From: a virus
Strand: one strand, 5' to 3'
Length of the DNA: 64,000 nucleotides
IMG/VR virus record: IMGVR_UViG_3300032309_001546
Location: 1 to 64,000 of that record
The notes beneath the pieces are model-generated. The model did no database searches. It saw nothing but the letters and a program-made list of their open reading frames with translations, and was not told where the DNA came from. Positions 52,802-61,184 of this stretch are shown here, one piece after another; the stretch's first letter is position 1, and each line of letters opens with the position of its first letter. The position numbers and the translations under genes were made by a program.

Positions 52802-53337
52802 TACTTCTTCACATGCTCAAAGTACCCAGAGCCATTACAGATGTAACAAACAACAGAAGCTTCAGGAGGAGCATTAGGATCAATGCCATCTCCATAGCAA
52901 GCATGGCATACATTGTTATACTTACGGTATAAGAAGGCACATTCTGCAGCAGCAGGAGTCTTCTTTACAGTATTGTAAACAAACTGCCAAAGCTGAAGAC
53001 CCCATTCCCATGCCATATAAGCATGATCAGATTCTTCTCTGGTTTCATATGTTCCCTTCTCAAAGACTTTGCTAGAGAATGGAATAACTGCGACTACGAT
53101 ACGATCAGGATCATTAGGGTTAGCTAATGACATGCGCATTGTAAAGTCAGGAAAAGAAAGAAGACGGTCTTCTTCCCACTCTGCTACAACTGGCATAGAG
53201 ACTAGATGTGGTTCCTCTGCTGTTACAATCGTTTCGTTCTGATAATGCCAATGGTTAGTTTCTGCCTCGACAAAAACAGACTTGGCATCCAGCTTTAGTT
53301 CAAAATTTTCAAATAATTCTTCTAACGTATACTTCAT
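52801..53337 (-). CDS. Protein with DnaJ-type C-terminal zinc motif
   Basis: A 178-aa protein. The C-terminal 35 residues carry CHACYGDGIDP and CYICNGSGYF, a CxxCxGxG pair like the zinc centre of DnaJ-type cysteine-rich domains, which bind unfolded or partner proteins. The first 130 residues are unrecognised and acidic. It is directly downstream of a transcription terminator, so its expression may start from an unseen promoter or by readthrough. It overlaps the membrane-protein gene by one base. Confidence 0.7.
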   Translation of the reverse strand: MKYTLEELFENFELKLDAKSVFVEAETNHWHYQNETIVTAEEPHLVSMPVVAEWEEDRLLSFPDFTMRMSLANPNDPDRIVVAVIPFSSKVFEKGTYETREESDHAYMAWEWGLQLWQFVYNTVKKTPAAAECAFLYRKYNNVCHACYGDGIDPNAPPEASVVCYICNGSGYFEHVKK

Positions 53338-53360
53338 ATAACACCGTGGTTATAGGTTAA

Positions 53361-53385
53361 TAAAATAAAACCCCAGATTGGGGTT
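53361..53385 (-). terminator. Rho-independent terminator after the 657-aa gene
   Basis: On the - strand AACCCC, a 5-nt loop AATCT and GGGGTT form a 6-bp stem, followed by TTATTTTATT. It lies between the 657-aa gene and the zinc-motif gene and should end the upstream transcript. Confidence 0.85.
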
Positions 53386-53400
53386 CTAATAATAATCATA

Positions 53401-55374
53401 TTAGCAATTTAATTTTTCAATTGCAAGTTTAATTGCTGTTGGACTAGCTGCAAACTTATTTACAAATCGAAAAACATCACTAGGCTCTGTAAAGTCATAT
53501 TCATAATGTAGCTTAATAGCAAGATAGCTTTGTGATCTTAATTCTTCCGGGCTAATTAGCCCAGCATTATAAAGAGCATTCTTGCTTTTCTCATTACTAG
53601 GTACAGGAAGACTTTCTACTTTATAGACGAAACTAGTTGTGCCCGAGTTTGTAAGTTGCTCTAGCGCTACAACTGGAACACGATCAGCCAAAATGTCTTG
53701 CTCTAGAACAGTTCTTAGTCTAGAGAAAATTTGACGAATAACAGGGACCTGTTGTTGAGCAGATACAATTGCTCTACCGTAAGCCTCAAGACAGTCGCTT
53801 AGGATATCTAACTGCTTGCGAGTAAAAGGTAGCTCATTAAGAAGCCAACCATATTGTCTCATAGTCCGGCTACTGACAGTTTTAACCCGGCGATTACTAT
53901 TGTAAAGCTTGATTATGTTCTGAATTGAATCTCTGTTACGTCTAGATTTTGGGCTATTCAAGTACTTAAATGCTGTTTCTTTCCATGCAATATACTCTGC
54001 ACTTTCATAACCATACATCTCGACTGTCTTGGTAAGGTAGCCAAGCTTATCTTGTAGCTTCTTAGGCAGCATAAAGTAGATGGCATCCTCTGCATTACCA
54101 GTCTTGAATATATCCGCGGCTTCCTTGCTTGATGTAACTGCTAGGGTTGTATTCTTACCAACAGTAAGAACATAGTAATTAGTATTAATTCTTTCTAGGA
54201 TACTAGACTTAAGAGTTAAGTAGTTGTCAATTAGCTCACTTAATCCCTCATGTCCAATGGCTTGCAAGCAAGGAGCAGGCTTTTTATTATTATAAAGATC
54301 TGCGCTCCAATCCATCACATCTCTATAGGACCTATCAGAGATAAGATGTTGTTTTAACTTATCCCAGTATAGATCTTCTGTAAGCTCTCGGATATGGCCT
54401 ACAATAAAAGCAGTAATGGCGTTGTCTTCATTGATTGCATTAGCAAGATAAGAGTAATTTTTCTTAGCTTCTGCTAGATTGTCCGGAGTAACTGGAAGAT
54501 GATCAATTGAGTCAAGCTCTCCATCTTGATTATAGATGGGAAGAATTCCACTAGCAGAGAGAAGCTTGTGCATTTCTTCAATTCTAAATGCTGTTGAGCT
54601 TGGTTGGAAAGAGTTAGGGCTCTTATATAATTTCAGAGCACTAATCCCTGGACCATAAGGTCCAAAGACTTTCTTGCCATTTCTTAAAGCAAATCCGAAC
54701 TGACGAGTGCCTTCGGCCAATTTAATTTCATACTCATCATGAATGTCATGAATAACTTTGACAGACTGAACATCTGCATAAGGTACGCTTGAGATTACAC
54801 GACCAGCATTAGCTCCACTGGCAGTGAACTCTTCAACTAGTCGAGTAGCATCAGCATCATAAGCATGTTCCTGTGCGTAGATGATGGCATCCATTGCCCA
54901 CGAGGGAGCATGAATAAAGCCTTCCTCTTCGACTTGGCGAGCTTCATAGCCACGGATCTCTGCTACCATACTAGCAAGGCTGTTGTAACGATCTGAGTCT
55001 ACTTCACCTTTGGCTTCAAGCTTACTCATCTCAGCCAAGGTCCACTCAAGAGCAGGATCACTTTCAATCATACGATTGACTGGTCCGAGGTCTGACTGGT
55101 CTGCGTCTGGATGCTCCCAAGGATACTGGATAAAACTTAAAGTTCTACTACCAGGATAAAGAGCTTCAAGAGCTTCGTCTCCAAAAGGCAACCGTCTGGC
55201 CTCACGCCAGTCTGGATCGCCAACATCTCCGATACTTAGGAAATTAGCAGTAGCGTATTGAGCCTCTGCATTTCCATATGCACCAGTATAACCTAAAGCA
55301 GCTGGAGTCCAGTGCTGTAAGCTATATTCATTCTCATCGAAAATACTGAAATCAATATTCATTCTCTTGCTCAT
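53401..55374 (-). CDS. Large unrecognised protein bracketed by terminators
   Basis: A 657-aa protein of unknown family. It is soluble, with helical segments (about 340-420 and 480-560) and a beta-rich middle (residues 210-260, EYEIKLAEGTRQFGFAL). A GGAG ribosome site is 6 nt before the ATG. Terminators lie on both sides, so it may be expressed separately from the neighbouring operon, but no promoter can be recognised in the short gap before it. A virion or host-takeover protein is possible. There is no membrane segment and no obvious enzyme motif. Confidence 0.65.
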   Translation of the reverse strand: MSKRMNIDFSIFDENEYSLQHWTPAALGYTGAYGNAEAQYATANFLSIGDVGDPDWREARRLPFGDEALEALYPGSRTLSFIQYPWEHPDADQSDLGPVNRMIESDPALEWTLAEMSKLEAKGEVDSDRYNSLASMVAEIRGYEARQVEEEGFIHAPSWAMDAIIYAQEHAYDADATRLVEEFTASGANAGRVISSVPYADVQSVKVIHDIHDEYEIKLAEGTRQFGFALRNGKKVFGPYGPGISALKLYKSPNSFQPSSTAFRIEEMHKLLSASGILPIYNQDGELDSIDHLPVTPDNLAEAKKNYSYLANAINEDNAITAFIVGHIRELTEDLYWDKLKQHLISDRSYRDVMDWSADLYNNKKPAPCLQAIGHEGLSELIDNYLTLKSSILERINTNYYVLTVGKNTTLAVTSSKEAADIFKTGNAEDAIYFMLPKKLQDKLGYLTKTVEMYGYESAEYIAWKETAFKYLNSPKSRRNRDSIQNIIKLYNSNRRVKTVSSRTMRQYGWLLNELPFTRKQLDILSDCLEAYGRAIVSAQQQVPVIRQIFSRLRTVLEQDILADRVPVVALEQLTNSGTTSFVYKVESLPVPSNEKSKNALYNAGLISPEELRSQSYLAIKLHYEYDFTEPSDVFRFVNKFAASPTAIKLAIEKLNC

Positions 55375-55404
55375 ATTTTCTCCATTGCTTAGTGCAAATA
55401 CAAA

Positions 55405-55432
55405 CTACAAAACAAGGCCGGCGCAGCCGGCC
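55405..55432 (-). terminator. GC-rich terminator after uracil-DNA glycosylase
   Basis: GGCCGGC and GCCGGCC form a perfect 7-bp stem around GCA; on the - strand it is followed by TTGTTTTGT. It lies between the glycosylase gene and the 657-aa gene and ends the upstream operon. Confidence 0.85.
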
Positions 55433-55447
55433 CATTCTAAGTCTATT

Positions 55448-56104
55448 TTAAATATTAGCAGTATCGATATAAGATTTAGCTTTCAAGAATTTCTCATTGT
55501 AATTAGATTCAAAAACTTGCCATTCTCCTTCATCTAGAAAATTCTTCTGACGAAGATAGTAGCTAGGATGATAAATAGGAACGACTGGATAAACCTTAGA
55601 GCCAAGGCCAAAAGTATAAGTACGAGAAGCGTTGTTATACTCAATGTACTTAGAACTAAAAGTTCCTGTTAACTGTAGTCCGGAGATTGCACTCTTACCC
55701 AAGGTTATAATTACACTTGGATTTAATTCTTCAATCTGTCTTACAAGATAATGAGAGCAATTCTTAATCTCATCTTCAGTTGGCGTCCTGTTCTTGTCTG
55801 GTCTACATTTAACTATGTTTGTAACATAACTATAATGTTGAAGCTCATGTAGGTTTAGATACTTGTCTAGGACTTTACCACTAACGCCCATGAAAGGCAT
55901 TCCTACTTGATCTTCAGTTTCGCCAGGGGCCTCACCAATAATCATAATAGGTAGAGCTTTGTCTTGCCAAGGAGCAGCAGTTGTCTTGGTATACTTATCA
56001 ATTACAACTTGTGTTCGTGAAGCACATAGAGCAGTACATTTCTTACATTTCTTAATTTCTTCTTTGCGAATTGCTAAATTAAAAAGTTCTTTATTAAAGA
56101 TCAT
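55448..56104 (-). CDS. Uracil-DNA glycosylase, family 4 (Fe-S type)
   Basis: A 218-aa protein with the iron-sulfur UDG pattern. The four cluster cysteines are Cys20 and Cys23 (KKCKKC), Cys100 (TNIVKCRP) and Cys116 (IKNCSHYL). The catalytic loop GEAPGETED is at 57-65, and PIYHPSYYL near the C-terminus supplies the second active-site motif. It removes uracil from DNA. Together with the dUTPase it lowers uracil in phage DNA. The start overlaps the previous stop by 4 nt (ATGA). Confidence 0.88.
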   Translation of the reverse strand: MIFNKELFNLAIRKEEIKKCKKCTALCASRTQVVIDKYTKTTAAPWQDKALPIMIIGEAPGETEDQVGMPFMGVSGKVLDKYLNLHELQHYSYVTNIVKCRPDKNRTPTEDEIKNCSHYLVRQIEELNPSVIITLGKSAISGLQLTGTFSSKYIEYNNASRTYTFGLGSKVYPVVPIYHPSYYLRQKNFLDEGEWQVFESNYNEKFLKAKSYIDTANI

Positions 56105-56637
56105 TCGATACCCGAAAGTAAAAGGTTTCCTTCTTTAATAATGCCTAATGCATTATCAGTTTGATAAGCAACAGCAGTTTTAATATCTTTTTTAAGCGTA
56201 TCTAAAGATAAGATTTGAAAACTAGGATTAACTCTAGCCTTTTTATTAGAAAATGAAAGCCAAAAGAAAATAAAATGCTGAGACTCTTTATCAAAAAGAA
56301 CAAGAAATCTTTGCTTTTTATTTTTATCTCTTAGCTCTGCAAGTTTATCTCTCCATACATAGTGGCAAACCATAGGCAAATAACAAAGTTCATAAATGCC
56401 CAAGACACCAAAGTCATTCATTGTTTTATGAACAGACTTAATATCATTTTGAGTAACTGCAAAAGACCCAGTAGGAAAACTAGTACCTACTGTAGATATT
56501 AGACTATGAAGATAAGCAAAACAATAATAGCCGACTAAGCTCATAGGCTTGTCAGCTAAAATATTGTATTTGATTTTCTCTTCTATATCAGTGCCAAACT
56601 TATCTTTAAACTTAAATAAGCTAAAGATATTGGTCAT
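56101..56637 (-). CDS. Unrecognised protein
   Basis: A 178-aa protein, aromatic-rich and basic, with no recognised domain. It is coupled to the gene before (one-base overlap) and after (4-nt overlap). The region QRFLVLFDKESQHFIFFWL suggests a hydrophobic core rather than a membrane segment. No function assigned. Confidence 0.6.
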   Translation of the reverse strand: MTNIFSLFKFKDKFGTDIEEKIKYNILADKPMSLVGYYCFAYLHSLISTVGTSFPTGSFAVTQNDIKSVHKTMNDFGVLGIYELCYLPMVCHYVWRDKLAELRDKNKKQRFLVLFDKESQHFIFFWLSFSNKKARVNPSFQILSLDTLKKDIKTAVAYQTDNALGIIKEGNLLLSGIE

Positions 56638-57095
56638 TACAAGACTCGATTAATTAGACTTGAGTAGATCTTACGATCATTTCTTTCCCTTGAATTCTTA
56701 AGCGAATCAAACTGCACAATCTTTGTCTGGTTATAAGACCATTCAGATAGATCAGCAATTTCTAAGTACAAATTAACCTTATTGCAATGCTTCTTGCCAC
56801 CATCAGTATAGTAATCAAACCAAGTACTAACGTAAGATAAGGTCTCTTTGTCAGTGCTATTAGTAGGATAGATGGCAATTGCGGCATCTCTAGTGACAGA
56901 GTCTTCTGTTAGATGAACAGCAGCTACAAGATCTAGAGTAGCATTATGTAGTTCTTCATGCTCATACTTACCAAGATCCTCATTCTCTTCGTCGCTTTCC
57001 ACCTTGAGCTCATCTGGGATAAAGATAGTTAAAGTATCAAGATCCTCATCAGAATGGTCGTCAATAAAAGCATTGATATCGAAATCTTCTTCCAT
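56637..57095 (-). CDS. Acidic unrecognised protein
   Basis: A 152-aa protein with a strongly acidic first 45 residues (EEDFDINAFIDDHSDEDLDT) and a more regular alpha/beta rest. No motif is recognised. Such acidic leaders occur in DNA-mimic or inhibitor proteins, but that is only a possibility here. It is coupled to the next gene by a one-base overlap. Confidence 0.6.
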   Translation of the reverse strand: MEEDFDINAFIDDHSDEDLDTLTIFIPDELKVESDEENEDLGKYEHEELHNATLDLVAAVHLTEDSVTRDAAIAIYPTNSTDKETLSYVSTWFDYYTDGGKKHCNKVNLYLEIADLSEWSYNQTKIVQFDSLKNSRERNDRKIYSSLINRVL

Positions 57096-57097
57096 GT

Positions 57098-58171
57098 TTA
57101 TCTCACTAGTGAAGTGTTATTTTCAGATGTAATACTAGGTGAACAAATAAGCTTTGTTGCACTTTGAAATTCAGCAAGTGTATGGCTATTAGTATAGCTC
57201 ATAGCACTACGTAGGTTACCTTCAATGCCCTTGAGCAAGTCAACAACAGGTTCGGTCATAGGTATAAGGCCAGCTTGCCCTTCAATACTACTCTTATTGT
57301 TATAAGAGCTGCTTGCAAGACCTGCATATTCCTTGTACCAGACTCCAGTGCTTTCATTAAGTACGGCAGTAGCTGCACTTTCTGGAGTAGCGGCCAACAT
57401 CTTACCCAACATAACAAGATCTGCACCAGATGCAAGAGCTTTGCAAATGTCACCATTGGTACGAATACCACCATCAGCAACAATATAAGCAGGAGCTGCT
57501 ACGTCTTTTGGATAGGTATAAAGCAAACGCTTACGCTCTGCGCTGCAGCGAGCAAGGGTTGTGATATTACCTGCACCTACTCCAGTATTAATGCGAGTAG
57601 TGCATGCGCTGCCACCGCCAATGCCAACACGAACATAATCGCATAGACTAGCAATACGGCTATAAGCAAGTTCGTTTGTTACATTGCCTGCCCAGATGAA
57701 GACACCTTCGTCAAAGCGAAGATCTTGTAGCTTGATTAGATAGTCATAAAGGCTATCAAGATTACCATTAGCAATGTCAACTAGGACATGTGCAATTTCA
57801 TACTCGCTTACTTTATGAAGCAACTTATCAAGTGGATAGTCAAGGCCAATGCTAATGCCACAGCCTCGCATATACATCTCATCTAGCTCATGCTCAGGCC
57901 TGAATCTATCAGCAAAGATAGCAAATGGCCTATAAGTGGAGTCAGTGATTGCATCCATAAAGGCGTGACTAGCAATGCTTGGCATAGGACTAGCAACAAT
58001 TGGCAAAGCATCAAAAGGTTTCTGATAGTAACCATTCTCATTCCTATGATATGGATTAATATTAGCTCCATATCGGCTATTAATATCGGATACTGGCGCT
58101 TGATTAAGCAAAACGTCATCATAGGTAAGCTGATAATTAGCAGCTACCGCATCCTCAAACTTAAAAAACAT
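57098..58171 (-). CDS. IMP dehydrogenase/GMP reductase family enzyme
   Basis: A 357-aa TIM-barrel protein with LTYDDVLL at the N-terminus, the catalytic loop VGIGGGSACTTRINTGVGAG (Cys190, Thr191) and a phosphate-binding strand (DGGIRTNGDICKAL, then GADLVMLGKMLA). It lacks the CBS pair of typical IMPDH and is close to GMP reductase in length, so either reaction on purine monophosphates is possible. It would change guanine nucleotide supply during infection. It is in one operon with SpeD and the Ntn hydrolase. A GGAG ribosome site is present. Confidence 0.85.
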   Translation of the reverse strand: MFFKFEDAVAANYQLTYDDVLLNQAPVSDINSRYGANINPYHRNENGYYQKPFDALPIVASPMPSIASHAFMDAITDSTYRPFAIFADRFRPEHELDEMYMRGCGISIGLDYPLDKLLHKVSEYEIAHVLVDIANGNLDSLYDYLIKLQDLRFDEGVFIWAGNVTNELAYSRIASLCDYVRVGIGGGSACTTRINTGVGAGNITTLARCSAERKRLLYTYPKDVAAPAYIVADGGIRTNGDICKALASGADLVMLGKMLAATPESAATAVLNESTGVWYKEYAGLASSSYNNKSSIEGQAGLIPMTEPVVDLLKGIEGNLRSAMSYTNSHTLAEFQSATKLICSPSITSENNTSLVR

Positions 58172-58173
58172 TT

Positions 58174-58689
58174 TTACTCCGCGAAACGAGACAGGTCCAA
58201 AGTTCTACGGACCATATGAACACTCTTCTCAATATCTTTTACACCAGGAAAGAACATCCTGTCAAATATTTCTTCAACAAGCTTTGCATCAAAGTCTTTG
58301 CATGAATAAACATCAGCCGTAACAAATCCTTGCTCGGGAAATGTATGAAAAGCAATGTGAGATTCTGCAATCATAGCAATAGTGCTATAGCCATAAGTTT
58401 GTTCAGCACGCTCCTTGAGAGCATTCGAAATAAACTGAGCAGTAGCAGAGTCAGCAAGACCCTCAGCGCCTAAACGCTGAAGGACTCGCTCAAGTTCGCA
58501 CTTGTTATGTGGGAATTCTATAGTAAGTGGAGGAACAATTAATGTCATATCAATTGCATCTACAAGGGCTGAAACAACTTTATGACCCATACTAGGATCA
58601 TTAAGAGGATTTAATCTATCAGTTGATGGGACTGACTTAGCGCCAGCATCATAAATTAAATGTAAACCATTGTATTTGTAGTTAGACAT
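58174..58689 (-). CDS. speD: S-adenosylmethionine decarboxylase (SpeD)
   Basis: A 171-aa protein with the prokaryotic AdoMet decarboxylase core: AESHIAFHTFPEQG (self-cleavage between Glu109 and Ser110, which becomes the pyruvoyl group; catalytic His115) and ADVYSC (Cys130). It makes decarboxylated SAM for spermidine synthesis. It is longer than the usual roughly 120-130 aa because of an insertion around residues 15-95. Polyamines neutralise DNA charge in packaged phage heads, so supply of spermidine is a likely role. It lies 2 nt from the IMPDH/GMPR gene. Confidence 0.92.
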   Translation of the reverse strand: MSNYKYNGLHLIYDAGAKSVPSTDRLNPLNDPSMGHKVVSALVDAIDMTLIVPPLTIEFPHNKCELERVLQRLGAEGLADSATAQFISNALKERAEQTYGYSTIAMIAESHIAFHTFPEQGFVTADVYSCKDFDAKLVEEIFDRMFFPGVKDIEKSVHMVRRTLDLSRFAE

Positions 58690-58691
58690 AA

Positions 58692-59585
58692 TTAATCGGA
58701 TCCTTTCTTTTTCTTATCGGTTGTAGAATTCTTCTTTGACTTGCCCTTAGACTTCTTAGACGAAGCTAGCTTTGGAGTTGATTTTGTTTTAGGACTATGG
58801 ACTTTGCCATACTGGACAAATTGATCATCAGTGTCATATATGATTGACAGCTTGTGAGGGAAAGGCTTAGTGAAAATAGTGTCTACTTCACTATAGGTTT
58901 CCTTGACAACATAGATTGTCTCTTTCGTTTCAGTATTATATACTTGTTCAACCATACAGAATGGACCAGCTACTCCCATATGAATATCACAAACTGAATC
59001 CATAACGGTATCTAGTAGTTGCTCACCATCAAGATGGACTGAATCATCATCTGTAGGGTCAAGAAGACCAAGACGACGAGCTAGCGCGTAAGCACCAAGA
59101 GCTGTAGGCTGACCACTGCCTGTGGCCTGGAAAGGCTCAGCCAGTAGGGTAACACAAAGGAATGCGTCTACATGATAAAGATTACCACGATAGCCAACAA
59201 GTAGATTAAGATTGCTAGCTGGTAGTGGATCCATATCATCGGTGCCCCGACCCTTGCTAACCATCTTACTCTGCATACTGGCAGGAATAATCTCGTTAAG
59301 TACGTTGTGGATATAAGCAATATCGCTTACATCATCAGGGCGAACAAGCTCGTAATAAGTATGCTGGAAAAGCTGAGCGTCCTTAAGAACACCAGCGTAA
59401 CCAAACATAATATCATCACGAATAAAAATCTTAGGCTGCTTAAGCATAAAGCCGTAGTCTGCATAACTTACACGGCTATCTGCCTTAAGTAGAACTGACT
59501 TAAGCAATGGATCAAGATCCATATTAGTAGGCATACCAGTTGTTGTATCAATGCCCGTATTTGAATATCCTAGAATGCAAGTCAT
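58692..59585 (-). CDS. Proteasome/HslV-like Ntn hydrolase
   Basis: A 297-aa protein with proteasome-subunit features: the start MTC places Thr2 as a potential N-terminal nucleophile after Met removal. LLKADSR gives an Asp like Asp17 of proteasome subunits, and the strand with KIFIRDDIMFGYAGVLKDA gives a Lys like Lys33. TGSGQPTALGAYALA matches the GSG...A strand/helix of the fold. The roughly 17-residue longer distance between Thr and Asp than in HslV is unusual. The C-terminal 45 residues are Lys/Ser-rich and disordered. It may process a phage or host protein. Confidence 0.75.
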   Translation of the reverse strand: MTCILGYSNTGIDTTTGMPTNMDLDPLLKSVLLKADSRVSYADYGFMLKQPKIFIRDDIMFGYAGVLKDAQLFQHTYYELVRPDDVSDIAYIHNVLNEIIPASMQSKMVSKGRGTDDMDPLPASNLNLLVGYRGNLYHVDAFLCVTLLAEPFQATGSGQPTALGAYALARRLGLLDPTDDDSVHLDGEQLLDTVMDSVCDIHMGVAGPFCMVEQVYNTETKETIYVVKETYSEVDTIFTKPFPHKLSIIYDTDDQFVQYGKVHSPKTKSTPKLASSKKSKGKSKKNSTTDKKKKGSD

Positions 59586-59594
59586 TGGACCTCC

Positions 59595-59855
59595 TTATCG
59601 TTTAAAACACACAATAACTTGTCCTGAATCCTTATCATAAAGATATTCGGTAACAGAACACTCTAATAAATCTGCAAGTGATCTTAAAGTAAGATCAAGA
59701 TCCTTAGACCAGATAGAGCGACGGAAATAAAGAGTTGCCTCATTTACTCCATCGTCTATCCGGCTAAGAATAGGCCCATGTGCAATACAGATAGTTTGCA
59801 TCTCTACCACTGCACGCTGGGCTTTGGAATTACTAGCAATTAGTAATTTAGTCAT
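59595..59855 (-). CDS. Small unrecognised protein
   Basis: An 86-aa protein, alpha/beta in pattern, with a final strand (DSGQVIVCFKR). No family is recognised. It overlaps the preceding zinc-ribbon gene by 8 nt and precedes the Ntn-hydrolase gene. Confidence 0.6.
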   Translation of the reverse strand: MTKLLIASNSKAQRAVVEMQTICIAHGPILSRIDDGVNEATLYFRRSIWSKDLDLTLRSLADLLECSVTEYLYDKDSGQVIVCFKR

Positions 59856-60060
59856 TTACTTCAATTTCTGTACTGCAGCTATAACATTTACTATTACGAG
59901 CTAAGTAAATATAAGTCAAAAACTTCTTACACCTAGGACAGGTTACTCCATCTTCTTCTGACAAAGTTATAAAGGTCTTAGAGTCTCTTGTGTTATTCCT
60001 CTGAGCATTAAAGGCACGGACCTCATGTTCAGTGTAATCATCTCTATAGCTTCTTCCCAT
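59848..60060 (-). CDS. Small zinc-ribbon protein
   Basis: A 70-aa protein with CPRCKKF and CYSCSTEIE, two CxxC pairs that make a zinc ribbon, in the last 30 residues. The first half is basic and polar. Small zinc ribbons often bind nucleic acids or RNA polymerase. It overlaps the next gene by 8 nt. Confidence 0.7.
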   Translation of the reverse strand: MGRSYRDDYTEHEVRAFNAQRNNTRDSKTFITLSEEDGVTCPRCKKFLTYIYLARNSKCYSCSTEIEVND

Positions 60061-60081
60061 AACTGCTAGTAATCCTATATT

Positions 60082-60162
60082 CTATTGGTAATTAACAACA
60101 AAGAAATAAGTTTTCTTTGCAATAGTTTTCATCAATGCTCTTGCAAGCTCAATATCATTCAT
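60082..60162 (-). CDS. Small ORF (26 aa) with ribosome site
   Basis: A frame encoding MNDIELARALMKTIAKKTYF and six more residues, preceded by AGGA with a 6-nt spacer. It fills most of the 127-nt gap between the DUF1599-like gene and the zinc-ribbon gene, where nothing else is visible. A basic amphipathic helix is possible. Too short to be certain. Confidence 0.4.
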   Translation of the reverse strand: MNDIELARALMKTIAKKTYFFVVNYQ

Positions 60163-60187
60163 AATAATCCTAAAATAAGATAACAGG

Positions 60188-60490
60188 TTATTCTTGTTTA
60201 GCGCTGCTATAAGCAGTCATCAGTAAACCATAGCCAGCAATATCTTGCCATGGACTTTCGCCAAACGCATCTTTGCTATTTGCTATACGAAACAACTTAT
60301 CAACAATACGAACAGTCACCAAAAGGTCAACATATTGCTCTGGCCGGACGCCATCCGGGTACAAGACCCGAATGACATCACCAGCCTGAGAGAATGCATC
60401 ACCATATGCAGCATTCTTTTGTGAAACGAGGGTTCCTAAAGTCTGCGCTATTGTAAGGATAGTTTCTGAATTCAAGGAGTCGGCGCTCAT
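60188..60490 (-). CDS. DUF1599/MazG-like nucleotide-associated protein
   Basis: A 100-aa protein started at MSADSLNSE, with GGAG 6 nt upstream. It has the pattern KNAAYGDAFSQAG, then RIVDKLFRIAN and WQDIAGYGLLM, typical of the small helical DUF1599/nucleotide-modification-associated family related to MazG. Members bind nucleotides and are common in phages with altered or controlled nucleotide pools. Its first 92 nt overlap the end of the upstream gene in another frame; no later ATG is present, so the overlap looks real. Confidence 0.7.
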   Translation of the reverse strand: MSADSLNSETILTIAQTLGTLVSQKNAAYGDAFSQAGDVIRVLYPDGVRPEQYVDLLVTVRIVDKLFRIANSKDAFGESPWQDIAGYGLLMTAYSSAKQE

Positions 60491-61142
60491 AATCTCTCCA
60501 ACTAAAAAGGGAATGACTCCAAGGAACATCTCTAAGAGTACTAAGTGTCTGATAGATGATCTTGGTAATTGATCTTATATTGGGACACTCAGCTGTTCCA
60601 TAGGTAAGATCTGAAATCGGAAGAATGATTTCATCTAAATATCGAAGATTGTTTTCTGCACGTGAGTAGACCTTAACTGATCTATCAGTGTCAGTTTCCT
60701 TAATATCAACATGCCAACAAAACGACGAAAAAGGATCTCCTAGTCTAATTGCAGCAAGGTTTCTACCAAGATACTTATTGTATTGATCCTCAGGAGACGT
60801 AATAGCAATACCAAAGTCATAGGAATAAAGTCCTACTTCCTTATAGGCAATACTAATACATCTAGCGTCATAAGCCTCACTGGTAGAGAAACGCATATAG
60901 TTACCAAGAAGAGTGTCGATTAGCTCCAAGTCAGAGTCACTAAGATCTCTGTCGTAAAGGTCTTCGTTGGCAATTTTAAGCAAAGATAGAGCTCTCTGCT
61001 TATCACGTGCAAAAGCCGCCAGAGCCTTAATATGCTTCTCAACAGGCATATCAGCAAAGTCCTTGGGTTCAAGGACTGTAATGTTACGCTCTCTATCAAA
61101 CTCTCTAATAGCTAGCAAGCTAGCAAACTTAACGTCACTCAC
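60399..61142 (-). CDS. Unrecognised protein with overlapping C-terminus
   Basis: A 247-aa protein started at GTG with GGAG about 7 nt upstream. No family is recognised; it is alpha/beta with helical parts (EKHIKALAAFARDKQRALSL) and an acidic middle. The last about 30 codons overlap the DUF1599-like gene in a different frame. No signal peptide or membrane segment. Confidence 0.6.
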   Translation of the reverse strand: MSDVKFASLLAIREFDRERNITVLEPKDFADMPVEKHIKALAAFARDKQRALSLLKIANEDLYDRDLSDSDLELIDTLLGNYMRFSTSEAYDARCISIAYKEVGLYSYDFGIAITSPEDQYNKYLGRNLAAIRLGDPFSSFCWHVDIKETDTDRSVKVYSRAENNLRYLDEIILPISDLTYGTAECPNIRSITKIIYQTLSTLRDVPWSHSLFSWRDYERRLLEFRNYPYNSADFRNPRFTKECCIW

Positions 61143-61184
61143 AGTAACTCTCCAAATTTAAGGTAATTATAATAGTTCGCTATT

